A stretch of DNA of 64,000 nt from Agroathelia rolfsii. Taxonomy: Eukaryota; Basidiomycota; Agaricomycetes; Amylocorticiales; Amylocorticiaceae. This document shows, piece after piece, positions 33,045 to 44,400 of the stretch; position 1 is the stretch's first letter, and every line of letters begins with the position of its first letter. The stretch lies in NCBI GenBank assembly GCA_018343915.1, contig JABRWF010000007.1:2170001-2234000 (forward strand). Reading direction: 5' to 3'. Under the pieces are notes generated by a model that saw nothing but the letters and a program-made list of their open reading frames with translations, did not search any database and was not told where the DNA came from. The position numbers and the translations under genes were made by a program.

Positions 33045-36000
33045 ATGGCTGATTCCCTTCACACCGATGGTGAGAAGGCTGGTACTCATCTCGGCGCTGC
33101 CGTAGCAGCTGGCGACGAGGATATCCTCAATCGTATGGGATATAAGCAAGAACTCAAGTTTGTGTTGGAATGGGCAATCCATGCCTCGATGGGAGTGATG
33201 GAGTCACGGTCACATGTAGTGTGACCATGTTATGTAGCTGTGATTTTTTGTAGTAGCTACTTTATTCGTTTGTCCGCGTACCGCGTCCAAGTACAAGGAC
33301 AAGCGTAATGCAATCTTGCTTTTGACTCATTACTGGCTGGCTCGCTTTTCTCACACAAACGAATCCGTGTAGCAGCACGTAAAATTGCATTTCTCCTGGT
33401 CACTCAATAGACGAACGGCCGTCTGACCAGGCAGCGAGCCGCGAGTTCACTCGTCACCCCGGACTCACTTTGACAGCTCCTGGGGAGCTCTACGTGCCCG
33501 TAACCGACTATCCAACAAACCGGCATCAGGCCTCTAGGCCAGACATCACTCATGGGAACACGGAGATTGGGCAGCAATGACTGCCGGTGGAAAACAAGTC
33601 CCCTATAGAGGGCGACGGGAAGACCATCGCGACTAGAACTCGCCAATAAACTGGCAATTGCCAGGTTTAGGTTTGGCGTACCTACCAGAGTGGATGCAGA
33701 GCAGGAGGGGATTTGCCGGAGGACAAGATCATGTTGTGATTCCAAGCAGTATAATATTCATTTCATCTATAACTCATACTTGTTTCACTTCATTTCCTTG
33801 TCTTTTCCTCCTTTTATTTGTTGCATTAATTCTATACGGATACGGTACATGTTATTTTGCTTCCGGCGTCACATGACTGACGCGTCCTTTTCTCCGTTGT
33901 TTTCTCCTTCGACACACTTCAGTTCATTACAATAAACTGAAGTGTAAGTATCCTGTTATATTTCCTCACTTCTATTTCTATGCTCATTACTTCTATAGTT
34001 TAATATTGGCATTAGGTATATACCGAGTTCATTACAATAAACTGAAGTTTTAATATTGGCATTAGCATTTTACAGATCACACACACACGCACACACGAAC
34101 TCGCACGCCAGTAACGCCGTTGGGGAGGACTGTGCCCCCCACACTTGCCTAGGGCTTAGCATAAGCACACACCACCCGCCGCATGTTCTTACATGCATTA
34201 CCCATGACTCGCAACACCCACCAGCTGTCAAGTTGGCACAGCTGACCGCTAGTCGAGCCACCGGCCGTCATGTCAGGCGCCGCCGACCTCTAGTCGGGCT
34301 ACCGGGGCAGCAAGTCAGGTCAACCGCACGAAATGGGGGAAAACATGACCACCACCATATTCTGTGCGCACCGCCGCCGAGAGGTATTGAGCCGTGAGAA
34401 CCATCCCAGCCGCAGAGATGAGCGATGGGACAACACCACGATGGATCATGCCCATAGGACGAGCACGGACACCAGGGGGTGCCAAGCACAACGCCCCAGG
34501 CTATTGAGCCAAACGCGTGAAGATGGATCCCGCTGCATTCAGCTCAATACTCACAGCAAGACCGGCATAGCACCAGCAACCAGAGGATGCCGGCACATGC
34601 AGGAATTAACCGCCAGGGCCCAATCGCGTGCGCACGGCTGCCGCGATTTCTGTTTTGGATTTTTGGGCGCAAGTGGTATCTTGCATTTTTTATTTTATTT
34701 CTTTCTCTTCATTCTCATTTCTTATTGCATACACTACTCCACCTACATCTACATTACCTACATAGGATTTTCTTTTCTCTTTAGTTGGATTTCCTTTGGG
34801 TTTTGATTGCAGGGATTGAGGGGGTGTGTTGGAATGGGCAATCCATGCCTCGATGGGAGTGATGGAGTCACGGTCACATGTAGTGTGACCATGTTATGTA
34901 GCTGTGATTTTTTGTAGTAGCTACTTTATTCGTTTGTCCGCGTACCGCGTCCAAGTACAAGGACAAGCGTAATGCAATCTTGCTTTTGACTCATTACTGG
35001 CTGGCTCGCTTTTCTCACAGTTTGTGCCTGTAAACCAACTGTTTTTGGCATTTGGTGCTTACCTCTGACGTGTATAGGCGTGACCTGAGTCTGCTGCAGG
35101 TAAACCGCTCACTCAAAGACTCTTCTAAGAACTCATACTGACCATGTTTTTTGTTTTGATTCGAAGAACTTCGGTGTCAGCTTTAGTATCATCAGTGTCA
35201 TCACCGGTATACCATCCCTCTTCTTGTATGGTCTCGTGAGTGTTTACCATTCAAACTGGTGCATAGATTCAATTCTAACTCGCAACTCGGATATTAACAG
35301 AACACTGGAGGCCCTGTTGTGGTGAGTAGTCCATTTGCAGCCCTGTTAGTGTGAAAACATGATATTCAAATTCAGCATATGTCAAGATGGTATGGGGTTG
35401 GTGGGTTGTTGCCTTCTTCACAATGATGGTTGGTCTCGCTATGGCAGAGGTCTGCTCTGCCCATCCAACCAGTGGCGGCCCATACTTCTGGGCAGCCATG
35501 CTTTCGAAACATAAGGATGCGCCTCTGGCGTCCTGGGTCACGGGATGGTTCAACTTACTAGGCCAAGTTGTGCGTATTACTGTTCATAAAAATAATATTT
35601 ACAAAGTGAAAACTGAGACGATTGATAGGCTGTGACAACTGGTATTTCGTGAGCATCATTCATGAACTCGACATTGGCATTGTGCCATAACATTTTTGTT
35701 TTTACAGTTTTGCCTGTGCAACTTTCATTTCCACCCTCGCCGAAATTAACGGCGACTTTGTTGGAAATGCAAAGACCAACATCGGTATCTATGCTGCCGT
35801 TCTCGTCACCCAGGGGTTGATCAATACTTTCGGTGTCCATATCTTGCGCTACCTCAACAACATCTCAGTCTGGTGGCATGCTCTGGGAACAACCTCCCTT
35901 GTTATTGCTATTTTGGCCAAAGCACCCACGCACCAAACTGCCAAATGGGTTTTTACTAAATTCATCGACGGCACAGGCGTGGATGGCGCGCCTGGATGGG

Positions 36001-37420
36001 GTGCACGAGCTAGCAATGCTTATGTTGTCGTGATAGGCATTCTCATGGCTCAGTACACACTAACTGGTATGTTCACGGGTATATGCTACAATTAATGCTA
36101 TACTAATGTACACCTTATCAGGCTTCGATGCTAGCGCTCATGTCTGTTCATTATCCTAAACTTTTGCATAAATATGCGTTTTACTTATACTTTGTGATAG
36201 ATGACTGAAGAGACGCACAACGCAGCTATGGCTGGACCTCTCGGCATCATTATGGCCATCGGTGTTTCCGCCATCCTGGGCTGGTTCCTTATCCTCGGAC
36301 TGCTGTTTTCGATTCAGGACTTGCAGGGCACTATCGACACCGCAACCGGCGAGCCAGTTGCACAGATCTTCATCGTACGTTATACTAGCAAGGATTCTAC
36401 TTATCTTCGTCTTCTTACGATATATCACCCGTTAATTCAGGATACTGTGGGAGAGAGGGGCGCCGTCGTGCTAATGGTCATCGTCATCGGCGCCATGTTT
36501 TTCTGTGGAACGTTTTCAATTACCTCCAACTCACGGATGATGTGCGCAAATCGCCTTCTTATCTTTCTCCATTGCCTAACCCATTACTCTATAGGTATGC
36601 ATTTAGCCGTGACGGTGCCCTTCCTGGTCACAAATTCTTCCACAAGGTCGATATGAAGCGCAAATCCCCAGTGCGAACAGTATGGCTCGCATGCACACTA
36701 AGCTTTATCCTTGGTTTGCCTTCCCTTGGTAGCTCAGTCGCTTTCTCAGCGGCAACGAGTATTGCCACAATTGGCTTGTATATTTCTTATGGTCAGTGAT
36801 TTGTACAAAAAGCATCTATGATTCGATCAATCTGAACATATCACCCGTTTTCACAGGCATTCCCATCGCTTTGCGCGTCATATATCGTGCAGACTTCAAA
36901 CGAGGCCCATTCCATTTGGGCCCCTTCTCTTATCCTGTCGCTTTCTTGGCAGTGTGCTGGATTCTGTTCATCTCCATTGGTAAGTCTCAGTTTCCATTTC
37001 CCATCCCTGCTCGGGTCATGCTCAATTCAATCGTCCCACCAGCATTCATCCTGCCATCGGCCAACGTATGCTTGAAGTCCTATTATTCTTTTTGTTTCGT
37101 TCCTGTTCTGACATGCACACGCGGTTCAAATACAGCCTGTGAACTCACAAACGCTCAACTATGCCATTGTAGCTGTTGGTATTGTCATGACTTACAGCTT
37201 TGGATTCTGGCTATTGAGTGCACGCCATTGGTTCCAAGGTCCTCGAAAGCAGATCGAAGGTACGCATCATATCCCCTTAACCACCTCTGCCTTCTGTCCT
37301 GTATGAATTACTGAAAATTCGGTTTTATGATGTACAGCGGAAGCCATGGGCATCGATGTCACAGAGCCCGGTGCTTTAGAGAAGTTGGAAGCAGAACGCA
37401 AGCAACAAGCACTGTCGTAA
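33045..37420 (+). CDS. Amino-acid/GABA permease of the APC superfamily, interrupted by an intronic retroelement
   Basis: Fifteen exons (33045-33157, 35078-35099, 35167-35235, 35301-35321, 35387-35569, 35629-35648, 35708-36066, 36122-36141, 36201-36374, 36441-36541, 36595-36791, 36857-36979, 37043-37065, 37136-37259, 37338-37420) give 543 residues. The start (MADSLHTDGEKAG) is followed by LNRMGYKQELKRDLSLLQNFGVSFSIISVITGIPSLFLYGL, typical of fungal amino-acid/GABA permeases. Further family motifs are GWWVVAFFTMMVGLAMAEVCSAHPTSGGPYFWAA, NTFGVHILRYLNNISVWWH, GFDASAHMTEETHNAA and RMMYAFSRDGALPGHKFFHKV. About twelve membrane segments are expected. Intron 1 (33158-35077, 1,920 bp) holds a complete LTR element; without it the intron would be 58 bp. 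The protein frame itself is intact. The exact substrate cannot be told from sequence alone. Confidence 0.92.
33158..33162 (+). repeat. Target-site duplication GTTTG, left copy, also the 5' splice site
   Basis: These five bases are the first five of permease intron 1 (exon 1 ends ...GAACTCAA). Followed by the T of the LTR they form GTTTGT. Confidence 0.9.
33163..33355 (+). repeat. 5' LTR (193 bp)
   Basis: It begins TGTTGGAATGGG and ends GCTTTTCTCACA, and is identical by eye to 34827-35019. It includes TGTAGTAGCTACTTTATTCG in its centre. The first base also completes the GTTTGT splice donor of the host intron. Confidence 0.95.
33914..33945 (+). repeat. Perfect 11 bp hairpin inside the LTR element
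   Basis: ACACTTCAGTT pairs with AACTGAAGTGT around a 10-base loop. The core TTCATTACAATAAACTGAAGT recurs at 34028-34048, and TTTAATATTGGCATTAG also occurs twice (about 34000 and 34049), so this part of the interior arose by local duplication. Confidence 0.7.
34249..34319 (+). repeat. Two diverged ~30 bp direct repeats inside the LTR element
   Basis: CTAGTCGAGCCACCGG...GTCAGG (34249-34277) and CTAGTCGGGCTACCGG...GTCAGG (34290-34319) are imperfect copies separated by 12 bases. They lie in the GC-rich third of the interior. Confidence 0.6.
34811..34826 (+). other. Polypurine tract of the LTR element
   Basis: AGGGATTGAGGGGGTG directly precedes the 3' LTR, the place where plus-strand DNA synthesis is primed in LTR elements. 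It is interrupted by a few T bases. Confidence 0.6.
34827..35019 (+). repeat. 3' LTR (193 bp)
   Basis: Identical to the 5' LTR, including length. It is followed immediately by the second copy of the target duplication GTTTG at 35020-35024. Confidence 0.95.
35020..35024 (+). repeat. Target-site duplication GTTTG, right copy
   Basis: Followed by TGCCTGTAAACC, it marks the original start of the intron. GTTTGT is therefore present a second time, 54 bp before the exon 2 acceptor. Confidence 0.9.
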
Positions 37421-38138
37421 ATTATAGTGGATTTTAATCAATGCGATACGAGTTCTTTCTAACACCCATATCTAATCTGGAGGACATTTTCCAATCATGA
37501 GAAGCAGCTTCAAAGTTCCATCGTCACTTCCAAGAACCAGTGTTTACTCTTTTTTGATTTGATGAGCTACGCTTCTACTTGTGTTCTCTCTGCGAGTTGT
37601 TATCGCTTCTAAGTGAGGCGGGACGAGATAGACTATTTGGGCAGTTCATCATAATTAGAGATGTAGTGTCATATATTTTTTGTACAATAATGCCTGAAAT
37701 GTATACGGAATTCGCAGTCTTTTTTTGATGTACTCACAACCTGAACTAGGATTAGACCGCCATTCTGCCGAAAGGAAACTTGCCGGGTGTTGAAACCATC
37801 CTCAGTCAGATCTACTATTCGTGATTTTACCTGGCCGAGGTTTAACAATCGTAAAGCGCCACGTCATCAGGACGGTTATCACCCCTCGCAACGTCCACGA
37901 CTGGTGATGACAAGGCGTCCTTATTTATTTTTTTATCTTTTTCGCGTAGAGTAGTGAGGCGACAAAACGGTGTTGCATTTCGAGGCAGTGCATCGTACAT
38001 TGCGCGCGGACCTGTTGCATAATTCGATAATAAAATCCCGATATTTCGCTTGGTGTAAACCTGGAGTTTCAATTCGGTTATGCTTTCCATTCAAAAAAGA
38101 AAAACTCAATCCTTACCCCCAAAGAGTAAATGAATAGC
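37421..38138. other. Convergent intergenic region
   Basis: The 3' ends of the permease and the rhodanese-fold gene face each other across 718 bp of AT-rich sequence. No gene is supported. Confidence 0.5.
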
Positions 38139-39053
38139 CTAATCTGTGAAAGCATGGCTTCTGGCATGCACACTTGACGTTACAGAAGACGAAGAGTCGG
38201 CATTTGGCACCTGTGACGGCAACCTGTCTGCCTTCCAGGCTGCATAGCCGCCAATCACATCAGTCGCGTTCTCGAGTCCGATTGTATGCAAAGCAGAGGC
38301 AGCGAGACTTGATGCATCTCCGTATTGGTCTAATACTATCACCCGCAGGTCGTATCGATCCGCAATGCTTACACGTCTTGGGCTCCGGGGATCGAAACGG
38401 AACTCGAGATCGACACGCTCGATAAGCATCGCACCAGCAATGACGCCGAAACGATCCCGCTGGTATCCTGGACGAATGTCCACTAGGATTACAGGGAGGG
38501 GATGCGTAGGGTCGGCAAGTTCTGAAAATGCGTTCTTCGGTGGTAACCTACTCAGTTTTCTGCGCGCTAACACGAGCAAATCGTCCACGCTACAAGAATT
38601 TGGGGGTGGGCGGAGGGGGTCGCCTGGCGTTCGAGCTGCCTTCTTTAAAACATCTTCAAGAGTGATGAATATGTTCTCCCCGGGATCCGTCGAAATCAAC
38701 GCCGACCATGAATTACCAGAAGGTGAAGTGCTAGCTTCTTCGACACGAGAGAGGAATTTAGATGACATGAGCAGTACTGCTCGCTCGACTAATGTGGGAG
38801 ACGACCCAAAGACAAGTACATTCGAATATTCACTGGATATAGAGAAGTATACAGCAAATATGTATTCTGAGAATACCATCAGGTGCGAAATCTCCTCTGC
38901 GACTGTCTGCAGGATGCTTTCGGAAAGCGTCTGAATAACACCCAGCTTGACATTGTCAATCGTAATCGCCTTTTTGGAGGCTCTCACGGCGAGATGGGCA
39001 GCGACCTCTGCTCTTATGTCGTCCAAAGTTCTATTGGGTAAATCATCCGCCAT
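38139..39053 (-). CDS. Rhodanese-fold protein lacking the catalytic cysteine
   Basis: A single uninterrupted exon gives 304 residues. A rhodanese-like domain lies at about 187-280: VILVDIRPGYQRDRFGVIAGAMLI (the usual strand with Asp/Arg, then the helix and GAMLI/GAINI-type strand), DLRVIVLDQYGDASSLAASAL, and VIGGYAAWKADRLP. In active rhodaneses the loop after the VIVL strand holds Cys in CxxGxR; here it reads DQYGDAS, so the persulfide-forming Cys is absent (Asp242 takes its place). This suggests a binding or regulatory role rather than sulfurtransfer. The N-terminal ~150 residues are helical and unrecognised. The gene is divergent from its plus-strand neighbour, 511 bp away. Confidence 0.82.
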   Translation of the reverse strand: MADDLPNRTLDDIRAEVAAHLAVRASKKAITIDNVKLGVIQTLSESILQTVAEEISHLMVFSEYIFAVYFSISSEYSNVLVFGSSPTLVERAVLLMSSKFLSRVEEASTSPSGNSWSALISTDPGENIFITLEDVLKKAARTPGDPLRPPPNSCSVDDLLVLARRKLSRLPPKNAFSELADPTHPLPVILVDIRPGYQRDRFGVIAGAMLIERVDLEFRFDPRSPRRVSIADRYDLRVIVLDQYGDASSLAASALHTIGLENATDVIGGYAAWKADRLPSQVPNADSSSSVTSSVHARSHAFTD

Positions 39054-39564
39054 GCCGGACTGGTGAATGAGAGTGATATTGTTTCAAGTCTTGTCTTTGT
39101 AGTAGCCGAGGACAAGGTAACGATGTTGCAGACCAGGCTTGCCTTGTGATAATGGTGCAGTGATGACAAAGCCAATTAAAACTCAGTCGATCTAAGATCC
39201 TCCTTATGTCCGAATCAAGCTTCCTAGTCGCACTGGCAATCGCTCTCTATTCTGCCAGTGATGATACACTCCTACTCTGCTCTATACCTTTAGATAGCTG
39301 ATGAAATTATACAACTGAAGCCATCTTACGAGCTCATATATGTGGAATGATCATGTGCGAAAATTTCAGTGAGCCGTCGAGCCACTTCGACCACCGGCCA
39401 CAATCAGCAAGAAGCAAGACAATAATCAGGTTTTACATCTGCTGTGCGACAGAACATGGATACATAAGCCTTTGTGCCACAAACCACTTGTTAATACCTT
39501 TCTCTTAATTACTCTTACCCCGACAATTTACTCTTTGCTACTCTCCATAACCGTCTCATCCAAT
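39054..39564. promoter_or_regulatory. Divergent promoter region
   Basis: Both neighbouring genes start here and point outward. Nothing coding is visible, and I cannot name a binding site with confidence. Confidence 0.45.
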
Positions 39565-41499
39565 ATGTCTAACCTTGCGAGCGTCGTCACAGACCCACCT
39601 GTCCGCCACTTTGAGCTCATCTGTCCCTACAATAGCAGAGTCGTGGTCAGCACCCATGTATCTGGCTGGCTGCAACTCAGGTGGAGGTACGATGACTCTG
39701 ATGAATGGGAAGAAGCATCTATCTTCATTCCCGTTGACTCTACTGCGCCCTCTATTGAAGGCATCGAAGGCGCCTCCGTCAGGGAAGTGCAGATTGTGAG
39801 TTGATGATTTAGTTGCCACATGAGTTTGCGATTCATCAATTTCCTTAATCCTACTTTATAGTTCGATACCCCTGTTATACCTCCTGTCTCTCCAGCATCA
39901 ACCGAATGCAATGATACCTGGCCAGATCAAACGCAAGCCGGACACCTAAAGATATTGGCTGAGCTTGGGATCGAGACTTGCGACTATGCATTCAAGCCGC
40001 CGTATCCTCCCCTTCCTGGAGCTGCATCGGGTGATAATGATGCCGAGAACGAAGAGGATCCAGTTGATATTGTTCCTATTACCCTCAACCGTCGACTTCT
40101 TCTACTGACTCACGACGCATATTTGTGGCACCCTCCCTCGACGGGTATAATCACCGGTGCACTTCTGGATCGTCTCGCAAGCAACGGGCTTATCAGCAGC
40201 AAATTCAACGAGGAAGAAACCAAGGCCGTCGAGAAGTGGCGCAAGTCGCATGGTGCCAGAGTACCTGTTCAATATATTGATGTAGCGCCCATGACGATGG
40301 AAGAGCGCCGTCTTTGCCTACAGGAGCGTAGGGATGTGTTCTCGCGGCGCTGGAGTGATTTACCCCCGGTCCCTGATCAGATAGGAAATCTTGGTGATGC
40401 AGATCCTTCGCGGGAAGAGGCAACACGACAAACAGAGAGTGTCAGTAACAATCTCATCCAAGGGGCATCTCTCTCTGCTCCTCTCTGCCCCTTCGGAGTG
40501 GTCTCTACTAGCAGCCGCCAAACTACTCCTATGCAAGGACCGAGCACAAGCGCATCCCACCCGGCCCCAGCCCCCAAACCCGATGTACCACAAAGCCCAA
40601 CTCGACAGCGATCTACCACGCCCAGCGCCACATCTCCTTTATCTCTGCCAACCCCCAGGACACCTAGTCCCGTAGCCCGCGAAACTCCGGAGCCAGCGTC
40701 ACCCCAACCATTGAAGGTGGACCTGACCTCACCAACCCCCGTGTCCAGAGGAAAGAACGACCGCAAGCGATCTTTGGATGAAGTTGATCACGAGAGTATC
40801 TCTGATGCGCCCAATACACCGCCTCCTAAATATGCCCGCTTATTTAAGTCTGGTGAGGCATCACAGGAAGACGAGCCTGAGAGTGACGTATTCGGCGAGC
40901 GAATTACCAATTCCGTTTCATTAAAGCCCATGCAGGAGCCTGCTGCTAATGGTCTCTCTGTCTCAACGCCTTCCTTCCCCACACCTGCATCAAGGGCGCT
41001 ACGGTCACGAAGAGCTCCAGCTGGACAAGCTGTGGCAAACAAGAAAGCCAAGAACGAGGTGCCCAAGACGACCCGATTCCAGGCCAGTGTTCCCACTGAG
41101 GGCAAGACTGCAAGAGGCAATGCTCGCATTGCACGCTCTAAGGCCACGGCCGTCAATAGTTCTGATCCAGTACCGGATCAAGCTGTCCAGAAGAACACCA
41201 GAGGCAAGGGCAAGAGTCGCACAGTAGCCCCAGAATCTAAGGGGAAAAAGACAGCAGCACCCCCATCGTCGAAGTCGTCCAAAGCCAAGACGGCATCGAA
41301 GCACGGTAAGGCTGCTGCTGTTGCTACCGCTCAGGGTGTAAACGAGACCTCTGCACCACTCCCGACGAGGCGTCGCATTACTAAGATGACGGCGGCGGCA
41401 AAAGCCACTGCTGCCGAGAACGCTCCGGCACTAGAAGCTCCCGCTGGTAACTTGCGCAGGTCGACCCGCCAGAGGAGTGCTCCTGTTCGGGGCCGCTAA
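39565..41499 (+). CDS. Unknown protein with basic, AT-hook-like disordered C-terminus
   Basis: Two exons (39565-39795, 39862-41499) give 622 residues. The N-terminal ~160 residues look folded (RHFELICPYNSRVVVSTHVS, then GHLKILAELGIETCDYAFKP), followed by LLLTHDAYLWHPPSTGIITG and a helical EETKAVEKWRKSHG segment. From about residue 210 onward the protein is disordered: Pro/Ser/Thr-rich with many Thr-Pro and Ser-Pro pairs, then strongly basic with Arg-Gly/Lys clusters (ALRSRRAPAG, NTRGKGKSR, RRSTRQRSAPVRGR). Such tails often bind DNA or RNA and localise to the nucleus. The family is not recognised. Confidence 0.78.
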
Positions 41500-44400
41500 G
41501 GGTTGTCATTTATTGCGATTATGAATGTATTTTTTTAATTACTTCTCATGTTTTTCAAACGATCTGCGGGTTAATATTACCCAACGACTGTGTGGCCGGC
41601 TAGCTTGATTTTTTTTTTTTTTTTGATCGTACTTCTGGGTTATGTACTTGTGTTTTGATCTGTACTATTGAAAATTCGACGCTTAATATAAAATTGGTCG
41701 TTGGATATTTAGCGAGAAGTGCAAGAGTCTTCTAGTCCATACCGCGCCGCAATGCGCCAATGCATTTGATCTTCTTCCTGGTTGTGCGAGCGCGTCCTTG
41801 TTCTTCTCTCCACCGTGAAGGGCTGGAGAATTTAAACATGTTAAATACCCCGCATTTTTTTTTCTTCTTCCTTGATCGACCCAGGGTCATTGTAGCACGT
41901 CGTCTCTAAGTACGCTTCCCTGCAAAGATGCATTCATCCCCGCCACTGCCATATGGATAATCCTGAGGAACATACAATCGTAGCGCTGTTAGCCCGTTGT
42001 AAGCACAAACCCCGGATCCCCAGTTTTTAGCTGTGGCTATTTCTCAAAATAGATCACACTCTTCAACAAGCTTCAGTATCCGAGCTTACGCATATATCCA
42101 GCTCCGTTATGCGTCTCCGGTGCTGTACTGTAAAGACAATATTAATCACTCATAGCCTTTCAAATTAATCCACACACAACATGTGTGAGTGGCTAAATTA
42201 AATACGCCGATTGCAACGCAAGACCTCAACGTTTTGGGGAGAAACCTCTTTTGTCGTATACTATTTAATGATAGGGGGCTCCATCTTCGGTGCATAACCG
42301 TGTGTTATATATTGATAACGGTAGCTTTGGGTTACATGATTCCATATGCGCACAAAAAATTAGAAGTTCTGGCGCCCCATCTGTCATAGGGTAGCTTTGG
42401 CAAGGCTGGTGATGTTGGTTTATTATATGCTAGTTGTCCGGCTGTATCACGCTCTCATTAGACTGACTAGCAAGTTGTCGTCACAAGACAAGGTCGTGTC
42501 ACACGATTGACGACGAATAAATGCTAATGAATTCTAACGTCTTTGACGTTTGATGGACATTATGAGCGGCTTGATAACTCATTGTGATTGTGCATGATTG
42601 ATCAGCTTGCCTTTTGTGTAAGTTATCTGAGTAATAGAACGAGATAAAGTATGTCTGTAATAGGCATGGTGCGAACTTCGATGAATCAAATTGAGTCTGA
42701 GTTCGCGATCACCATTGGGTTGTTTTCATGTTCACTTAAAGCCACTTTTGTTTTAGTTAGTTGGCTTCATCAGGGGAGTTCATTCACGTAGTCACATTAG
42801 CAGGTAACTAAACAAAGACATCGGGCATCATGTATCATACATCATCATCTCAGACTTTGCCCTATCAGTACTACGGTACTTATCCGCCTTCATCGAACTT
42901 CATTGAAGTTTCATCGTCCGAGCCTACAAGTGAAACATGACTCGCGTAGTCCCGAGATTCCTCTTATATTTACTATTTGCTATACATGTACAATCCAAGG
43001 AGATCCGAGTTATTTGTTATCGCATCAACTCGGAACCATAGTTTTTGATCCTTATCCGACTCATTCCCTAACATTTTGATTATTATTATAAGCCAAAATC
43101 ATAGGCATCGTTATACGCGCATGGATCTAAATATGTAGGAAGATGTCGGAAATCAAGACATGCCCTTGTAGAATCAAGTGTCATACCCCCGGGCCGAGGA
43201 ACAAGCAGGCAGAGTAAGACTTGCAATCGAAAAATAATAGATGCATCCACAAATGTAAATAGTACCCGGTGGATCAACATATGGCCCATTTTTTCCGCAC
43301 CCATCCATTTATCATCGAGAGGAATGACGACACACACTCAGAAATGAACAGTTTCTAGTGGCATGTGTTTTTGATCAGTTTATCTCCATCGCAAACAATC
43401 TCATGGGTTGCCGGGAAGGTGATGTTAATGATAACCAGATCCAAGACGGCCATGGCACTACATTGTACTAGAAACATGTAATTGTGATGTATTGGATAGC
43501 TCAATGAGAGACCTGCACATACATACAACCAGTGACGCCATAGGACTCGTCATCGCCACTACCCTCATCGAGGCCTCGTCTATCTTATCCACTACTGGTC
43601 ATGATCCAGCCGGAAAGGATGCGACGCCGCACATTTGCACCAAATCACAACCATTGACTGCAATCTTGTCCCTCCCATTGATAGTGATCATGAATGACGA
43701 CAAAGGAGCGAGGGGAGAGGAGGTCTCATCCGAATCTATTTCTTGAGATATATTACCAAATTTAGACAGATAACTTGTAATCTCAGGTTCTTCTCTCCGG
43801 TAGAATCGGATCCCACGAGATTCGGTGCCACGACAATCCCGTTGGCCACCGCTCCCTCGGAGCGCCAGTCGGAGTGCAAAGGCTGACTAGGCGAAAGTTA
43901 TGTCAGCTAACCGACGGTTTATTTCGGGAAGGCTGGGAAGAGGGGGCGTGCGGGCCGCTGTCCACTGGGTTCTATATGGGTTGTTATCATCATACACGCG
44001 CACCCTGGGGCTCAACGCCGCAATTCGAGGGCAGAGGGTCACCGGAAGAGCAACAGAGAGCTCCAAAGTAAGCGCGCCGTGAGGCAGGCAACGTGTGATG
44101 CCCTCTTCCCTCTCTTCTCCTCCTAGACGGACTTGCCCAGGGCTTATGGCCGTGGAGAGAGGGAGATAGTGAAGAGCCGAGGAGTGCAAGGCGAGAGGGG
44201 CAGATGTCTTTTAAGGAGAGGGCGTGTTCAAGGTGCGCCATCGACAAGTGATAAGACCAAAGGGACCCAGCCTTCCAGGCGTGATTGGCCCGCAATCGGG
44301 CTCATGTGGTGATCTGTGAAGGGTGCGTGAGCCCGCGTCTGACAGGGGTAAATCGTCGCTGCTAGGGCGGCAAAACCCCGCCTGTCGACACCTGAATATT

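Larger units (their letters stand above)
33163..35019. mobile_element. Non-autonomous LTR retrotransposon (TRIM/LARD-like), recent insertion
   Basis: The 1,857 bp element has two identical 193 bp direct terminal repeats, TG...CA ends and a perfect 5 bp target duplication GTTTG. A purine-rich tract lies just inside the 3' LTR. The 1,471 bp interior has no gag, protease, reverse transcriptase or integrase that I can recognise; its longest frame is about 157 codons and looks random. It would therefore depend on enzymes from another element for mobility. No classic TGG primer-binding site follows the 5' LTR (the sequence there is CAAACGAATCCG). Identical LTRs argue for a recent insertion or recent gene conversion. 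Orientation by the purine tract is plus. Confidence 0.93.

Noticed and set aside
43086..43337. Minus-strand 83-codon frame ending in HLPTYLDPCAYNDAYDFGL
   Set aside because: No plausible upstream exon or homology was found. It may be a gene relic but is not supportable as a feature.
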